DNA from: Parelaphostrongylus tenuis
Lineage: Eukaryota > Nematoda > Chromadorea > Rhabditida > Metastrongylidae
Reading direction: 5' to 3'
DNA length: 64,000 bases
NCBI GenBank assembly: GCA_019055375.1
Contig: JAHQIW010007315.1
Location: 124,001 to 188,000, forward strand
Shown here: positions 23,380-34,574 of the stretch, in pieces
Position numbering within the stretch: the first letter of the stretch is position 1
Layout: each line of letters opens with the position of its first letter
Made by a program: the position numbers and the translations under genes
The notes under the pieces: generated by a model
The model's input: only the letters and a program-made list of their open reading frames with translations
What the model was told of the DNA's origin: nothing
Database searches by the model: none

Positions 23380-25055
23380 GTACTGAAGCATGCCGAGGTT
23401 AATAGACAGTCGGTCTTGGGAATTGTTAGAAGGTTCAAGTTTCAACGCAACCTAAGCTGCTTATCCTGGTTTTTCATGTCTACCTCAATATTTTATGTTT
23501 CTTGGAATGCTGGATAGCAAGATTTCCACACCATATAAGCAATCTCATGAGACGGATAGTTTATTGCTGGCAATAGCACTTTACAGTTGTATGTGTTTCT
23601 TATTCACGAAGATTAGGGCGAAAACAGAATTCTCGCTTAACTGGAACATGCCGCCAAAACATTTCTCTCATTGGTGCTTTTAGGTAGCTAGCAAAGTTTT
23701 TCACTGATAATTGCCACAATTGAATGTTGCTTCTCATAAAACTCAGTGAAGTTCTTCACATTACGAATCACCCTTCCAAGATCTTGGTAGTCCCTGAGAT
23801 TATTCACAGTGATCCACTCTATTCGATCCGCCTCAATGCGACAGCTACAAAGCTGGAAATCACAGACGCTCACAACTCAAATCATGGTGGTTCAGACAAA
23901 GGCGATACCGTCGAAACGTTAGCCATAACAATAAAGATTAGAAAAAAACCTCAGGTCAGCTTGTCAATAAACAAGGAATTTTGTTCTCCTTGAGCCTATA
24001 GACTCTTATCGAGACTTTGGAATAGAAATTTCAAGCTCCTCGACCTAAATGATTCTAACATGGGGCTTTTTGTCACACGTCAAAGCTGGACATTCATGAA
24101 CACCATTTAGTCGGACGAGATTATAAATAGAGTTTATCATCAATACTTCTTATTACATTAAGGAAAAAGCTCCCTAACACCCTTTTGAAATTTAAGAGCT
24201 TTTAAATGAATTTAACTAAAAACAACAGTAATTATTCCTCAAATTAAAGGCCATAATTATCCGCGGTCGTCTGCCAGCAACCTGGAAGCTTCCAGATCTG
24301 CTCAAAATTTCCATTCCTTGATTCGTCAGAGCCACATAGCTCACAGTGAACTCTACTTTATGGCTATGGAAGGAATAGGAAGACATTGTTTATGTTGATA
24401 GCATGCAATGTAATGACACGATGCTTTTTTGCAATGTTTTTTTCTTCATCACGTTAGAAGTTCATTCTTCGGTTTTCAGTCATAAAATTACGAGAGGATT
24501 GAGGTTCTGCTGATTCTGGTGACTGTCATTCGAGTTAATTACTGAATTACACCAACATTCTTGACAGGTTCTAAAAAAGTACTGAAATCATGAAAGCTCG
24601 AGTTGAAAAAAAAAAACAAACCAGGCAAGTGGAATGATGAGGAGACAATTCAGCGGGCCGGAATGTCATTCACCTTTATCATTGAGCTCTGTATAGACGT
24701 AGCAACCTAACTGTACAACTTCGGTCATTGACCCTTGCATATAGTTCTTTACTATTATATGTATTTTACGTGAAACAAGAATGCAAGTGAATATCTATAG
24801 GATACGTTTATATCATCAAATAGGGAAAACTCCTTCCGTGAATAATAACACCTTTTCTTTTCCCGATGGACGGCAGCACGAGGCACTGGTCACTGCGGGC
24901 TGCTCGCCACCAAGCCGCCCCGTGCGCGATCATGTGGAAGCTCCGACGACACTGCTAGGAACAGGCTGGAGCTTACATTTCAGACATAATGTTGTGCGTC
25001 GTAGGTGGGGTTGGGTTCTCGGAAGTCAAAGGGTTAAGAAGAAAATAAGAATCAC
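23380..25055. other. Intergenic with PLE traces
   Basis: Apart from the exon candidate at 23,688-23,852, this holds a damaged ribozyme-like motif at 23,895-23,930 (GACAAAGGCGATACCGTCG then AAACGTTAGCC). A GC-richer patch at 24,865-25,020 lies within a 97-codon plus-strand ORF that I do not recognise. Confidence 0.4.
23688..23852 (-). CDS. Possible terminal exon of unknown gene
   Basis: After a good acceptor TGATTTCCAG (23,853), the minus strand is open for 54 codons to TAG: CSCRIEADRIEWITVNNLRD, YQDLGRVIRNVKNFTEFYE, IVAIISEKLC. The composition is protein-like and charged. No upstream exon was found. A PLE ribozyme-like remnant lies 45 bp upstream, so it could be transposon-derived. Confidence 0.35.
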   Translation of the reverse strand, partial: LCSCRIEADRIEWITVNNLRDYQDLGRVIRNVKNFTEFYEKQHSIVAIISEKLC

Positions 25056-25060
25056 AGAAG

Positions 25061-25140
25061 CATGCCGATGTTAATAGATAGTCGGTTTTGGGAATTGTAA
25101 CATTTTCATTTCCATGACCGACTATCGATTAATCTCGGCA
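25061..25140. repeat. Small inverted repeat
   Basis: GCCGATGTTAATAGATAGTCGG and the inverted CCGACTATCGATTAATCTCGGC flank about 30 bases. The left half also occurs at 23,388-23,430. Probably a short MITE remnant. Confidence 0.5.
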
Positions 25141-25239
25141 CTGATTGAATAACTGCGTAATATTCTTATTCAGCAAAACGAAGTTACTAAAAATGATTTA
25201 TTCGCTACAGATGAAAGTACAATACAGGTACTTGTGATG

Positions 25240-25392
25240 GATGACGTTTCGGCACTTTCGCCTTCTTCAAGACCTGGAAAAGTCAGAATAATCTGCAATC
25301 TATTTCGTAGACCTAATACTATACACTGAATAGATTGTATGTCAGCTTGACACTTCCAGGCTTTGAAGAAGGCGAAAACAGCTATCTGTACT
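25240..25392. repeat. Two facing PLE ends with ribozyme-like motifs
   Basis: The minus strand at 25,297-25,243 reads CCAGGTCTTGAAGAAGGCG, then TGCCGAAACGTC, one substitution from the consensus CTGAAGA core. The plus strand at 25,350-25,392 reads CTTCCAGGCTTTGAAGAAGG and is then truncated. The pair forms an interrupted foldback. Confidence 0.5.
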
Positions 25393-25434
25393 GCAGTGTT
25401 TATCTGATCTTTTCTGGAATCCTGCCGCATTTGT

Positions 25435-25460
25435 GCTTAGGCTTAGGCTTAGGCTTAGGC
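25435..25460 (+). repeat. Interstitial telomeric repeat (TTAGGC)n
   Basis: About 4.3 uninterrupted units of the nematode telomere hexamer lie within ordinary sequence. Such tracts usually mark repaired breaks or old telomere additions. Confidence 0.9.
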
Positions 25461-25929
25461 CTAATTGACATTGATTTTGACTTATACGCTCAGATAGTAG
25501 GAATAAAAACATTTGACAACAGCATCATCTCATTTTCAAAGTAAAATTGGATGTTCAAAAATGCAATGGGATCCTAGAAAAGGATGTTTAAAAATGCGCC
25601 GCCACTTGAGGCCTTCGGTAAAAATGTATTTTACGATTTTCCAAAACCCTTTTGTACTTTGTCGATAGGTCAAATCAAGTAAATTTCAATGACGTGTTTA
25701 AATTCTCAAATTTATTTTTGATGCCGTGCCAGTCAAAACAAGATTTTGTTCCTCATTCAAAGATTTTCTATTGGATGAAAGTTTTGTTGTAATGAACTTT
25801 TGATCGTTAAATAGGGAAAATCTTTCCGATTATGATGGCATATTTGGCTTTTGAAAAGAATTCTTCAAGTTTTGTAACGACCGAAAGAATATTGGGTCTC
25901 ACAATCACACTTCTAGTCGGCTAGGGTGC

Positions 25930-26283
25930 GTGTACAGCTGTGATACTAAGGAGCAAACACATTTTCTTAATCAGAAAGATTTGCTATGTCTAGTGGTCAA
26001 AATTTTATTACAAAAACTTTTACCGGGCGAGAAATCTTCATATGTAAGACAAAATCTCATTTTAACTGGTACGGCGTTAAAAACAAGCAATATGAGAAAT
26101 AAAATATATCTTGAAAATTCACTTGATTTAAGCTATCAGATAATCATACATTCCTCAGATTATAGCAAAGATACGCTTTCATCGAAGACCTCAAATGGCA
26201 CTGCCATAATAGAACAGTACCAAAAATGCGGCAGAATTTTAGAAAAGATCCTGTTCATCTGTACTGAACAAATCATCTTTTAA
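25930..26283 (+). CDS. Hypothetical 117-codon ORF
   Basis: Continuous from GTG at 25,930 to TAA at 26,283, rich in Lys, Ile and Ser, with no domain seen. It has no ATG near its start, so it would need to be an internal exon or chance. Confidence 0.2.
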   Translation: MYSCDTKEQTHFLNQKDLLCLVVKILLQKLLPGEKSSYVRQNLILTGTALKTSNMRNKIYLENSLDLSYQIIIHSSDYSKDTLSSKTSNGTAIIEQYQKCGRILEKILFICTEQIIF

Positions 26284-26573
26284 TAACCTCGTATATGTTG
26301 AATAGGAATATGTGGTGTGAAAATTTTATTTAACATTATATCTATGATATTTGTAATATAAGAACGACCAGATACCACTAGCTTTAAAATCAACCAGAAG
26401 ACTATTTCCATCGCTCCCGTTTTTCCTTATAATCACCGAAAATGTCATATCAAGGAAATTGATTGCGATAATGGAAAACATGTTCTCTTCATAGTTTCCA
26501 AATTAAGAGAACATAGAGCAGACTTGGGTTGCAGTGAAGACACGCTGATGATTTATTAATGTCTTTGCAGAAA

Positions 26574-26748
26574 TCACAATTTAGTATAGATGACAATGAC
26601 AGACTCCACGAGACTGCAGCTACGGCAACTGTCTTCATCCACAAATAGCAAAAAGTTTGGTTTAACGGAATAGGCCTCACATATATCACCTGTTCGAAGT
26701 AGACCACCATTATGGACGACATCTGACCGAGATGGAATCGAATAGAAA
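26574..26748 (-). CDS. Terminal exon of unknown gene with poly(A) signal
   Basis: After CATAG (26,749) the minus strand is open for 57 codons to TGA at 26,574: SIPSRSDVVHNGGLLRTGDI, CEAYSVKPNFLLFVDEDSCR, SCSLVESVIVIYTKL. An AATAAA signal follows 17 bases after the stop (26,557-26,552). The residue mix looks like a folded globular domain with a CRSC pair. The family is unknown and upstream exons were not found. Confidence 0.4.
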
Positions 26749-26833
26749 CTATGCTAGGGCTCTCATTACCACTACAGACGGGTCCAACAGTACTCCAAGA
26801 TAGTTAATATGGTGAATATCTGGGAGTACTGCA

Positions 26834-26935
26834 ATGTTAAGTAACAACGTCATTACACCTAGCAGAAAGGAGACGGAAATGCTCGACCGCCTATCGAAAC
26901 AAATTGAAAAACTACAGGCAGTGATTCCTGTTTAA
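26834..26935 (+). CDS. Short coiled-coil-like ORF or exon
   Basis: Plus strand MLSNNVITPSRKETEMLDRL, then SKQIEKLQAVIPV and stop. A second helical segment (LQKLNNQVKDEIMLNLSKAN) is open at 27,004-27,090. Both look like coiled coil and could be exons or remnants of one gene, but no splice pair keeps phase. Confidence 0.25.
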   Translation: MLSNNVITPSRKETEMLDRLSKQIEKLQAVIPV

Positions 26936-27324
26936 GTGAACAAATTTGATGGGATAAAAATGTCAGTATGAAGTTTTTATCATCAAATCTCTTTTTGATT
27001 TCTTTACAAAAACTAAATAATCAAGTTAAAGACGAAATCATGTTAAATCTAAGTAAAGCGAACGGTATTGAAGTACGTCGACGTCTGAAATAGTGCAAAC
27101 GTCAAAATTACTTAAAGGAGTGATCGAAAAAAAATGAAGAGGTAACGAAAATGTCAAAGGGCATACGATTTCCTATCAGCACTCTATCAGTAAACGTAAA
27201 CGACGATAATGGCGATGACAACGATGGCGAATGATTGGCCTTCAGGGCGCTAAATGATTTACAACGGAGAAGCCGGTTTGTGTTCGCACTCACTATTTTC
27301 CATTATCACATGACCCAGCTTCTT

Positions 27325-27565
27325 TTGAGTTGATTGAAAGCATATCTGGCTTTTACAATGAATTGTGGTGGCCTAGCAATGTACCAAGTTAGCGCAGTGT
27401 TGCTTGTCCTCCCAGACATGTGTGCTAGCATTTTTGCCGATGTCGGAGGGATGGAAGGCTATGGTAAACCATAGCGCGAGATCGAACCATTCTCCTTGTG
27501 CGCGATGCAGAGCACCTCCAACCTTTACGCTACATACGCTCTTACATGAACCTACATCATATGCA
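27325..27565 (-). repeat. S2 SINE, minus strand
   Basis: Tail-proximal CATATCTGGC and TTACAATGA, body TCCTCCCAGACA, and head B-box-like GAGATCGAACCA are in reverse order of the plus-strand copies. Confidence 0.55.
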
Positions 27566-28138
27566 TCACACAATGTAAATCCCTGCATTGCTCGGATTCG
27601 ATTCCTTTCCACAACAAATCATCCACGAGGATATTCGCTTTTTCTGCACCCCGTTTCAGCTGCTATTTGAAGACCGTAGTTGCCAAGAATAGCGTTAGAT
27701 GCTGGTCGATTCTCCGCAAATCTTCAGATAACCGCGCTGGAGAGCCTCACACTGATTAAAGCGAGTCAGCTTACCCCAGAAAAGTTTGACATGAATTTGC
27801 CAATCCCATATGGATGGATGTCTTGGAAGGCCGTGCAGGGTCGAACTAGCTATTAGGTAGGTAGGGCCGTATATGTAACGAACAGCATCACTACCTCTAT
27901 GCCATTTACTTCCTTTAATCATAATGTTGATTGAAATTATATCAATAACAAATTCGTCCGATAACTTGTTGAGACTTTAGCACTACTCATAAGGACCAGA
28001 CTACAAGGGAAAATGTAGATGCTCAAAGATGTATTATTTGTGAACTTCTGCAGCTCAAGATGTTTCTGCTTGTCAATTGTAGATGTCAATCCTCTGACTA
28101 TGATAGAAAAACAGAGCTGTTTATTGGAATCTTTTCAG

Positions 28139-28311
28139 AAAATGAACTTTCTGATGTCCTCGAAATATCCTTGCACAGTGTGTTTAACATCATTTTCACT
28201 AAACATGCAACATTCCACTCTTCAATAAAATCAATCGTGTATCGAATAAAACCCTATCATCGAAATTCAAAAGTGAGAAGATTATCGGCAGAAGACCATA
28301 ATCACTTATGA
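28139..28311 (+). CDS. Possible terminal exon of unknown gene
   Basis: Directly after a consensus acceptor ATCTTTTCAG the plus strand is open for about 57 codons: NELSDVLEISLHSVFNIIFT, then KHATFHSSIKSIVYRI, to TGA at 28,311. A GTGAGA donor lies inside, so it may be internal. No family recognised. Confidence 0.3.
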
Positions 28312-28417
28312 AGCGTTTATTGTGCACATGGTAGAAATCAAACTCTACAAATTACAAAAGAGATCATAGTCAGTTCCCGTGAAGACAAGTCTGCGGTTTT
28401 TTGACGAACAGAAAATG

Positions 28418-29661
28418 TCAGTAAAGCTTATGCGGTGACATTGTCATACCAATACGCCTATCTATAAGTATTCCGGTCATGAAACGTGTAAAGTGGATGG
28501 CCTGCCAAAAGCACAACGCAGTCACCGAACACAAAATCATACAAGGCACAAGCCATGCCAAACACAACACCACTGCCATCACTGAAAAGAAAGCAGATCC
28601 AGTAAAACAAGCTACGCTTAAAATAATGTAAAAACTTATTTGCCCTGAGAAATGAAGTACGAATGAGATTCAGTACTGAAAAATGATTTTGAAGTATATT
28701 AAGTAAAGCTAAAAGAATAAAGCGCTCAGCGTTGATCAATCCCTGAGGGATGCGCCATGCATTCGACTTCAATTGTTAGCATCAATTAAGGTGATTGAAT
28801 GCATATTTGGCCTTTACAATGACTTGCGGTGGCCTACTGCTATGTCAAGTCAGTGCTGCCTATCCTCCCAGACAAGTCCCGAACCAGCCTGGTGCCAATT
28901 TAGCGAGCCCGCAGAGATGGATGGCGTGGTGTGCCATGAACACGAGATCGCATCATCCACCTCGTGGACGACTCAGAGCACCTCTAACCGCTGCATCACT
29001 GACGCTCCAACAGTAATAATGAGAAGTGATATGTGTAGAACAATTAGACTTGTCTAGGAGCCCTATAAGTCGCTGCATAGCTGAAATATGGATTCGATAG
29101 CCTTTACTATAGTTAATAAAATGAGCTGCATTGTGAGCTTTCGTGGGCTACTATCGTACCAAGACTGACTTACAAAGATACCTTCGATAGAGGGCATATC
29201 TCGAAAGAAGAGATGAAAGACGAAACATACGTATTGCCACTTAATCGACTAATTTCTAAAATCTCGTCTTGGTTCCGAGAGATTGCTCCTAGGTCCTTAA
29301 GACTGTATATCGACTCAGCCAATATTTCATGTTGTCTAGTCCTAAAATTCTTTATCTCTACATTCCTATACTATGGGGCGTGTGTCTCTGACGAGGCAGG
29401 CGAAACTGCCGTAACGTACGTAAGCCACTGGCACATACTGAACCTCGAAAGGATTGAAGAAAAGCCTATCGAAATATATTGGCAAAGTACTATAACCAAC
29501 TCACTTTGCATTACGAGCGCAATGCCAAAGTTGAGAATGATAGTGACAGACGTGATAGCGAGAAAAATTGGCACAGGCAATAAGTTGAAGACGACCAAGA
29601 TGACCGGCAGCAGATCATCCCCGCTATGGTTCCAGTTCACAAAGAAGGCGGCAGCAGGCAT
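28418..29661 (-). CDS. Small multi-span membrane protein, two exons, SINE in intron
   Basis: Exon 1 (29,661-29,505) starts with ATG nine bases after a CTTTTCAG site (29,678-29,671), as expected for a spliced-leader acceptor. It encodes MPAAAFFVNWNHSGDD, then a long hydrophobic run (LLPVILVVFNLLPVPIFLAI... to NFGIALVMQ), ending at GTGAGT. Exon 2 (28,581-28,418) follows CTTTTCAG and encodes MAVVLCLAWLVPCMILCSV, WQAIHFTRFMTGILIDRRIG and MTMSPHKLY. Phases join as A+TG. An AATAAA lies 97 bases past the stop (28,321-28,316). About 106 residues with two or three helices. The 923-nt intron contains an S2 SINE. Missing middle exons are possible. Family unknown. Confidence 0.45.
28700..29030 (-). repeat. 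S2 SINE, minus strand, intronic
   Basis: A near-complete copy: tail AAAGCGCTCAGCGTTGATC...CCTGAGGGATGCGCCATGC, body CCTCCCAGACAAGTC, head with inverted B box GAGATCGCATCA. It sits inside the intron of the 28,418-29,661 gene model. Confidence 0.65.
29383..29420 (+). ncRNA. Hammerhead-like motif, near complete
   Basis: CTGACGA, then the perfect hairpin GGCAG-GCGAAA-CTGCC, then GTAA (consensus GAAA). One substitution in the GAAA box would impair it. It lies within the intron of the 28,418-29,661 model on the opposite strand, with only short PLE-like flanks. Confidence 0.45.
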
Positions 29662-29669
29662 GTACAGTC

Positions 29670-30200
29670 ACTGAAAAGAGCGAAAAGCACGAAATTAATC
29701 ATTTCAAAAGATATTTATTCAAAAAGAGAAATATCATCATTAGACTTTATGATGATCTATTTAGTCGAAAGAACCAAATCCACGGATGTTGAGTGATGTG
29801 CAAAACTTCCAATCCCAGGCAAGTGTTGAACTCGCGTCCACCCAAACCGGTGCGCGTATTACCCCCTACTTCACAGCGACCACCTCTCTAATGTCATTAC
29901 TCGTTCGATATAAGGCGTCTTAGGCTTTCTTAGTCGCTTGTACGAGTTTTCAATGATCAGAGAATGTTGCCGCACCCTCTTTTATTTGATGAAATGATAA
30001 GTGAGAGAACAGTTTTTGCTGATATTTTGTGAAAAAGTTACTAAAAGGAGGAAAAACATCGATGACTCGACTTTGAAGCATTCTCAGTTCATAGAGAACT
30101 TTACCAGCTGTAATGGAAATCTCTGTTCCCAAAAAAGTAAGCAATTGAATAATACCGGCAGTTGCCAAAAAACCCGAGCCATCGTCTATATCGCAGAAAC
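29670..30200. other. Intergenic, ambiguous ORFs on both strands
   Basis: 30,192-30,107 on the minus strand is flanked by ATAG and GTAAAG and is open in all three frames, so it is uninformative. The plus-strand 134-codon ORF (30,001-30,405) runs into a SINE. No supported gene. Confidence 0.35.
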
Positions 30201-30202
30201 TC

Positions 30203-30298
30203 AAAATGTGCAAAACCTTTGCGTCAAGCGGACCTCGAACTCGCAACTCACTCTAACGGCGGTCTTGTGCTCTAACTCGCTGCACTATCGACACCTGT
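30203..30298 (-). repeat. tRNA-derived SINE, family S1, minus strand
   Basis: Ordered from the left: tail TGTGCAAAA, then TTTGCGTCA, inverted B box GACCTCGAACTC and inverted A-box region. This is the reverse of the 41,870 copy. Confidence 0.5.
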
Positions 30299-30395
30299 TT
30301 TGCCATTACTCGTTCTGCGATACAACGCATCTATCTGTCAGCAAGCAACCGTCAACGATTTTGCTTGGTAGTCAATATCGACATTCGAATATCGG

Positions 30396-30470
30396 GAAAG
30401 AGTAGAATGCGGGTTCGAGTCCCGCCTGACGTCAAAGTTTTGCACATCACGCAATTTCATTGGGGACAGA
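30396..30470 (+). repeat. S1 SINE, 5'-truncated
   Basis: B box GGTTCGAGTCCC, then GCCTGACGTCAAAGTTTTGC and ACATCACGC tail. The A-box half is missing. Confidence 0.5.
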
Positions 30471-30566
30471 TTACATCGGTTGTCGATATGACTGATTTTT
30501 AGCGATGCAACATTTAGAGAGCACTTGGAAGTCTTTCTCGAAAGGGAGAGGAAAGATTAGATTGAC

Positions 30567-30617
30567 GACCACACAAGAAGAAGAAAAAGAAGAAAGGAAG
30601 AAGAAGAAGAAGAGAGA
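30567..30617 (+). repeat. GAA/AAG-rich microsatellite
   Basis: An imperfect (GAA)n purine tract of about 50 bases. Confidence 0.85.
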
Positions 30618-30944
30618 TTCCTCTTAACATAAAAGCTAAGAAAGGGATTTCGGATAGAACGTAAGAGCATTGCAGACGATAGTCCAGTTGGAAGAGCACT
30701 GCTATCACAACGGGGGCGACCGAATATGGCATGGTCTTTGCTGGGGATCGATCCCCATGAGCGCCTAAGATGCCTTATCTACGACCTTTCGAATCGACTA
30801 CAACAAACTATAACAGTCATTATGTCTTTACAAAGTACCCGAGAAAGTTACTGTACAACTTCAATCGAACAACGCCACAGCAAGAAGACCTTGATTATCT
30901 AGCCTCGGAAACCAAACTACAATTACTAACTGATAAGCAGAACC

Positions 30945-31023
30945 TTCTCTCTCTCTTTCTCCCTTTCTCTCCCTGTCTTTCTCTCTCTCTTGCGCTCGCT
31001 CTCTCTTCCCTCTTTCTCTCTCC
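30945..31023 (+). repeat. CT-rich tract
   Basis: An imperfect (CT)n/(CTTT)n pyrimidine tract of about 80 bases. The opposite purine strand produces a spurious RE-rich ORF. Confidence 0.85.
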
Positions 31024-31352
31024 TGATAAGATAAAAGAGATAACACAGCAGCACTCTTTATGGCAGCAGCTAGAAGCTAAGTTGCGAAATCCTTTGAATA
31101 CGAAGCTGTTTTAGTAAAGAATGTGATTATTAACAATGAATCACTACATGGTTACTGGTATAGAAGCAAGATTAGTCAGATTGAAATCCAAAGGACATGT
31201 AGAAGATTCAGCGCTCCGTTCCATTTTGACAGCGCGCACGCGAACGCAGCGCTTATCTTCAGTTCGTTTGTCAGGAGTGCTTCGCTGTGATCGCAAGAGT
31301 TAGCAATTCGTTCTAAGTGCCTAAGCGAGTGCTATATGACGACAGAACAGAA

Positions 31353-31445
31353 ACGCCGATAGTGCAAGTGGTTAGCGAGCGCCTCGGGAAGGACGGAATA
31401 CAAGTTCGAATCCCATCTGACTCAAAGCTTCAAATATCACACACA
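31353..31445 (+). repeat. S1-like tRNA-derived SINE
   Basis: A-box-like AGTGCAAGTGGTTAGCG and B-box-like AGTTCGAATCCC, followed by CTGACTCAAAG, as in family S1. Confidence 0.5.
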
Positions 31446-31700
31446 ACATGATTGGATAATGCCATATATCGACATTATTGAGCAGATCACCTGTCGTCCT
31501 GTTGATCACCGATTGATTCAGGCGGGGACCTAGTGGACTTTCAATCTTCCTGTGTACGAGTATCCCACTGGTTCTTTTTCACTGCAAGGATTCATTGAGC
31601 ATCACGTCTTTCCTCTATGCTTCAAATGTTCAACTGAGTAGTTATAGACAGGCGACGGCTTCGATTAGTCATATCGACTAAATTGTGGCAGCAAAGCTGG

Positions 31701-31772
31701 GGCCGCGGTAGTGTAGTGGTAGCACGCGCCCCTCGTATGTGTGAGATGCGGGTTCAACTCTCGGTGAAGCTA
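31701..31772 (+). repeat. tRNA-like sequence (pseudo-tRNA or SINE head)
   Basis: GGTAGTGTAGTGGTAGCAC resembles a D arm and GGGTTCAACTC a T arm. The two acceptor-stem strands do not pair, so it is not a functional tRNA. Confidence 0.45.
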
Positions 31773-31774
31773 AA

Positions 31775-33630
31775 AGTTCCGCATTTTGCATATCACCACA
31801 TAGTCTACATGAGTAGGTATAATCTTCTTTTAGATTGTGCACTACGGTGAATCACAATCCGATGAGAAGTATTACACATGCCGTAACGATGAACCTTAGT
31901 CAAAATAATTACAATGCGACAAGTTCTGCAGATCTGATTCATGGCTTGGTTTGATCCGTACTTAAAGGCTAAATAACTTCTAAGCTTATAGATGATTAAT
32001 CGATCTTTAATTTAGTACTACTATCTCGCTGATAAATCTGAGAAAGGATGAAGGTTGAATGGTTTTCAGATCGCTAGTGTCCTTTCTTGTTGAAAAATTC
32101 TGGATTAATCTAGTAATGAAGAAGGATTGCAATTTGTTCAATCACTAAGAAGATAAGCATGCTCTTTGTTGCTTCTAATCAGATTCTGATCAAAGGACCC
32201 CATCCCTTTTTCCTGAAAGATACTCGACTCAAAATGCTTCAGTCGCCCGTGTTTCTTGTTGATACAAAGTTACAGACGATAACATGAGCGAGATAAATGT
32301 TCGTTACTGATCATTCTAGAAAATTTGACGCTTGCATAAGTTAGCGAGGAATATAAAGAGTTATCAAATGGATCATGGATCGTTTATGTCCGAGCTCTTA
32401 CTAAATCAGAGATAGGACATAACACGCGTAAGACTTGAAATGTAAACAGAAAATGATTGAAAATCGTAAGCATTTGTCAAAAATTTTACAATGTATTTTA
32501 CAGGAAAGTTTTTTAATTCGTCCAGCCAGACATTTCTGACACTTAATTGATCCGTCTTCACGATTTTTTTTAAACTGTGAGAATCCCAGTATTCCTAGCA
32601 TTCAATTCGTTTTATCAACTTTTTCTTGAACGTCGCAAAATACTGGTTGAGCGAGTCTTGTTGCATTCTCAAGGAAAGTATGGTTGTGGCGTTTCTACAA
32701 AGCGTTGTACTTGCCTGCGGGAGAGTGGGGTGGAACTCGGCTTCACATGCGTCGTGATGCGCATCACAACTACTTGGCCACTGCTTCCACAACGCAATAT
32801 AGACTCTTTATCTTTTTCCTGATGGTAGACTTGATACTACTTCAGAGACCAAAACATTTTTACTTCAAAGGAAAACTTCACAATAACTCTAAATGGCAAC
32901 ATAAAACTCCTAAGTATTTGTGTAGTTTCTTAGCTAAATGTATGAATGAGCACCTAGTTAGCCGAACAAACTCCTTCACCAAGTTTGCATAAACCACAAC
33001 CCATAACCGTGAACATTGAAGATTTTGAAGGCATCTTCTTCGTTCAGTGTAATATTCTTGAAACGCTTTCAGTATTCCAAAAATTTGAAAGTAAAGTGCG
33101 TGGAGAACCGCCTGGTGACAAGGCGTGCACTCGTTTCACAGTTTTTACCTGGATTAGGCACATTCCTCTTACATGTAACACTCTGTGCAGCTGGTCTCCA
33201 ACAAATAAGTGGAAAACTTATAAAGAGCCAAAGTGAGCGGGTTTGTTTATTACGTGAATAAGAACAGTTGAGTTTTTTCTGGTCGAGTATGAAAGTGTTT
33301 GGCTGGGTTGATTGTGTGAATTCAACTTTTCCCAGCTCCGCAGAAACCACCGAAATGCTAGCCAACGTTAAGTAAAACTTCTGTGCAAAATCTCGTATCT
33401 TAAGCTCGATGACATTAAATAGGACTCGTATCTAAAGTTTGAGGCTGATCTGAATATTACTGTGATTCCTATTTTTATGGCTTACGATATACAAGTAATT
33501 AGCCTTCCTTAGTTTAGATAATAACAGATATTATTTACCTGTAGTGATTATCAGTCTTGTTATTATTGTCGTATAATCCAGACACAATGGGCTAAAGAAA
33601 ATTTCTAGTGCACAAAATAACGCACAATCA
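31775..33630. other. Intergenic, no supported gene
   Basis: Several ORFs of 65-102 codons overlap on both strands (32,577-33,365) without splice support. A badly decayed PLE ribozyme-like remnant lies at 33,315-33,360 (AGCTCCGCAGAAACC, then CGAAATGCTAGCC). Confidence 0.4.
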
Positions 33631-33654
33631 GGGGAGGGGGGGGGGGGGTGGGGG
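33631..33654 (+). repeat. Poly(G) tract
   Basis: A 24-base run of almost pure G, about 180 bp before the detectable start of unit B. Confidence 0.9.
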
Positions 33655-34574
33655 ATCCAGAAGGACTTTTGTTAGGCCGTTTCGCCGAAGTGAAGACTAA
33701 TGTGTCGTTCTCTTCTTGAATAAGATATAATATTATTTATGTTTGAATTTTGGAGTCCTGACATCGCGAACTGTGTGGAGAATATTACCAGAATGTTTCA
33801 CCATAGTAAAGAACTAAAAGGTACATTTAACACCTTTGAAGCAAGTACTTGTTTAGTTTTTTCACTGGATTTATCCATTTAAAATCTCAATCTAAATGCA
33901 GGTTGTTCTTCCTGTGAACTTTCCATGAGATGTTGTTTTTGAGAGACATAGCCAATGCAACCGAGGAGTAAATGTGTATCAACAAAAAGAATATAATAAA
34001 ATGGCAATGATTTCAAGTTATTCTCTTTGCTGTTAACCATCGCTTTTTCAATCTCATATTTAACTTTCGTTAATGATGTTTTCCGTAATACTATTGGTAT
34101 TTTATTTTTCTCATATATCTCCTAAGCTTTTCTAGTGGTCTCCAATGTCTACGGAACACTGTACACATCTGTGGATAGCGAGGAAGCACCTGTTCACATT
34201 ACAGCTAATATTCCTGTTAGTATCTTGTAGCTGGTTCTACAACAAACACGAGCTATATTTCGACATTAAGTTATGAATTGAGGGGTGTATAGTAACTGAT
34301 CTGCTCAATGTTCTTGTATCGTATTAATGACCGTATCCAATCCGAACAACGGCCACTCTTATCGGTAATCAAATTTGCATTATATTCCTACGTTACCATC
34401 TTCACTTTCTCACCTCAACTTCTATTGGAACTCTTTTTTGTAAAATAAGTTTGAAGGTTATATGGACGACTAGCATGTAACTACTAGTCAGGTGAATCCT
34501 TAGCTGAACAGTTAAGGATTTAAAAGTGCGACTTTTCATAAACATCGGCATTATTGATTATATATAGAATTTGA

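Noticed and set aside
29213..29674. 153-codon plus-strand ORF, among the longest in the window
   Set aside because: It overlaps the better-supported minus-strand exon at 29,505-29,661 and runs through a hammerhead-like motif. No domain or splice support.
30001..30405. 134-codon plus-strand ORF
   Set aside because: Its second half is the antisense of an S1 SINE and the first half has no support.
31701..31772. Functional tRNA gene
   Set aside because: The acceptor-stem strands do not pair.
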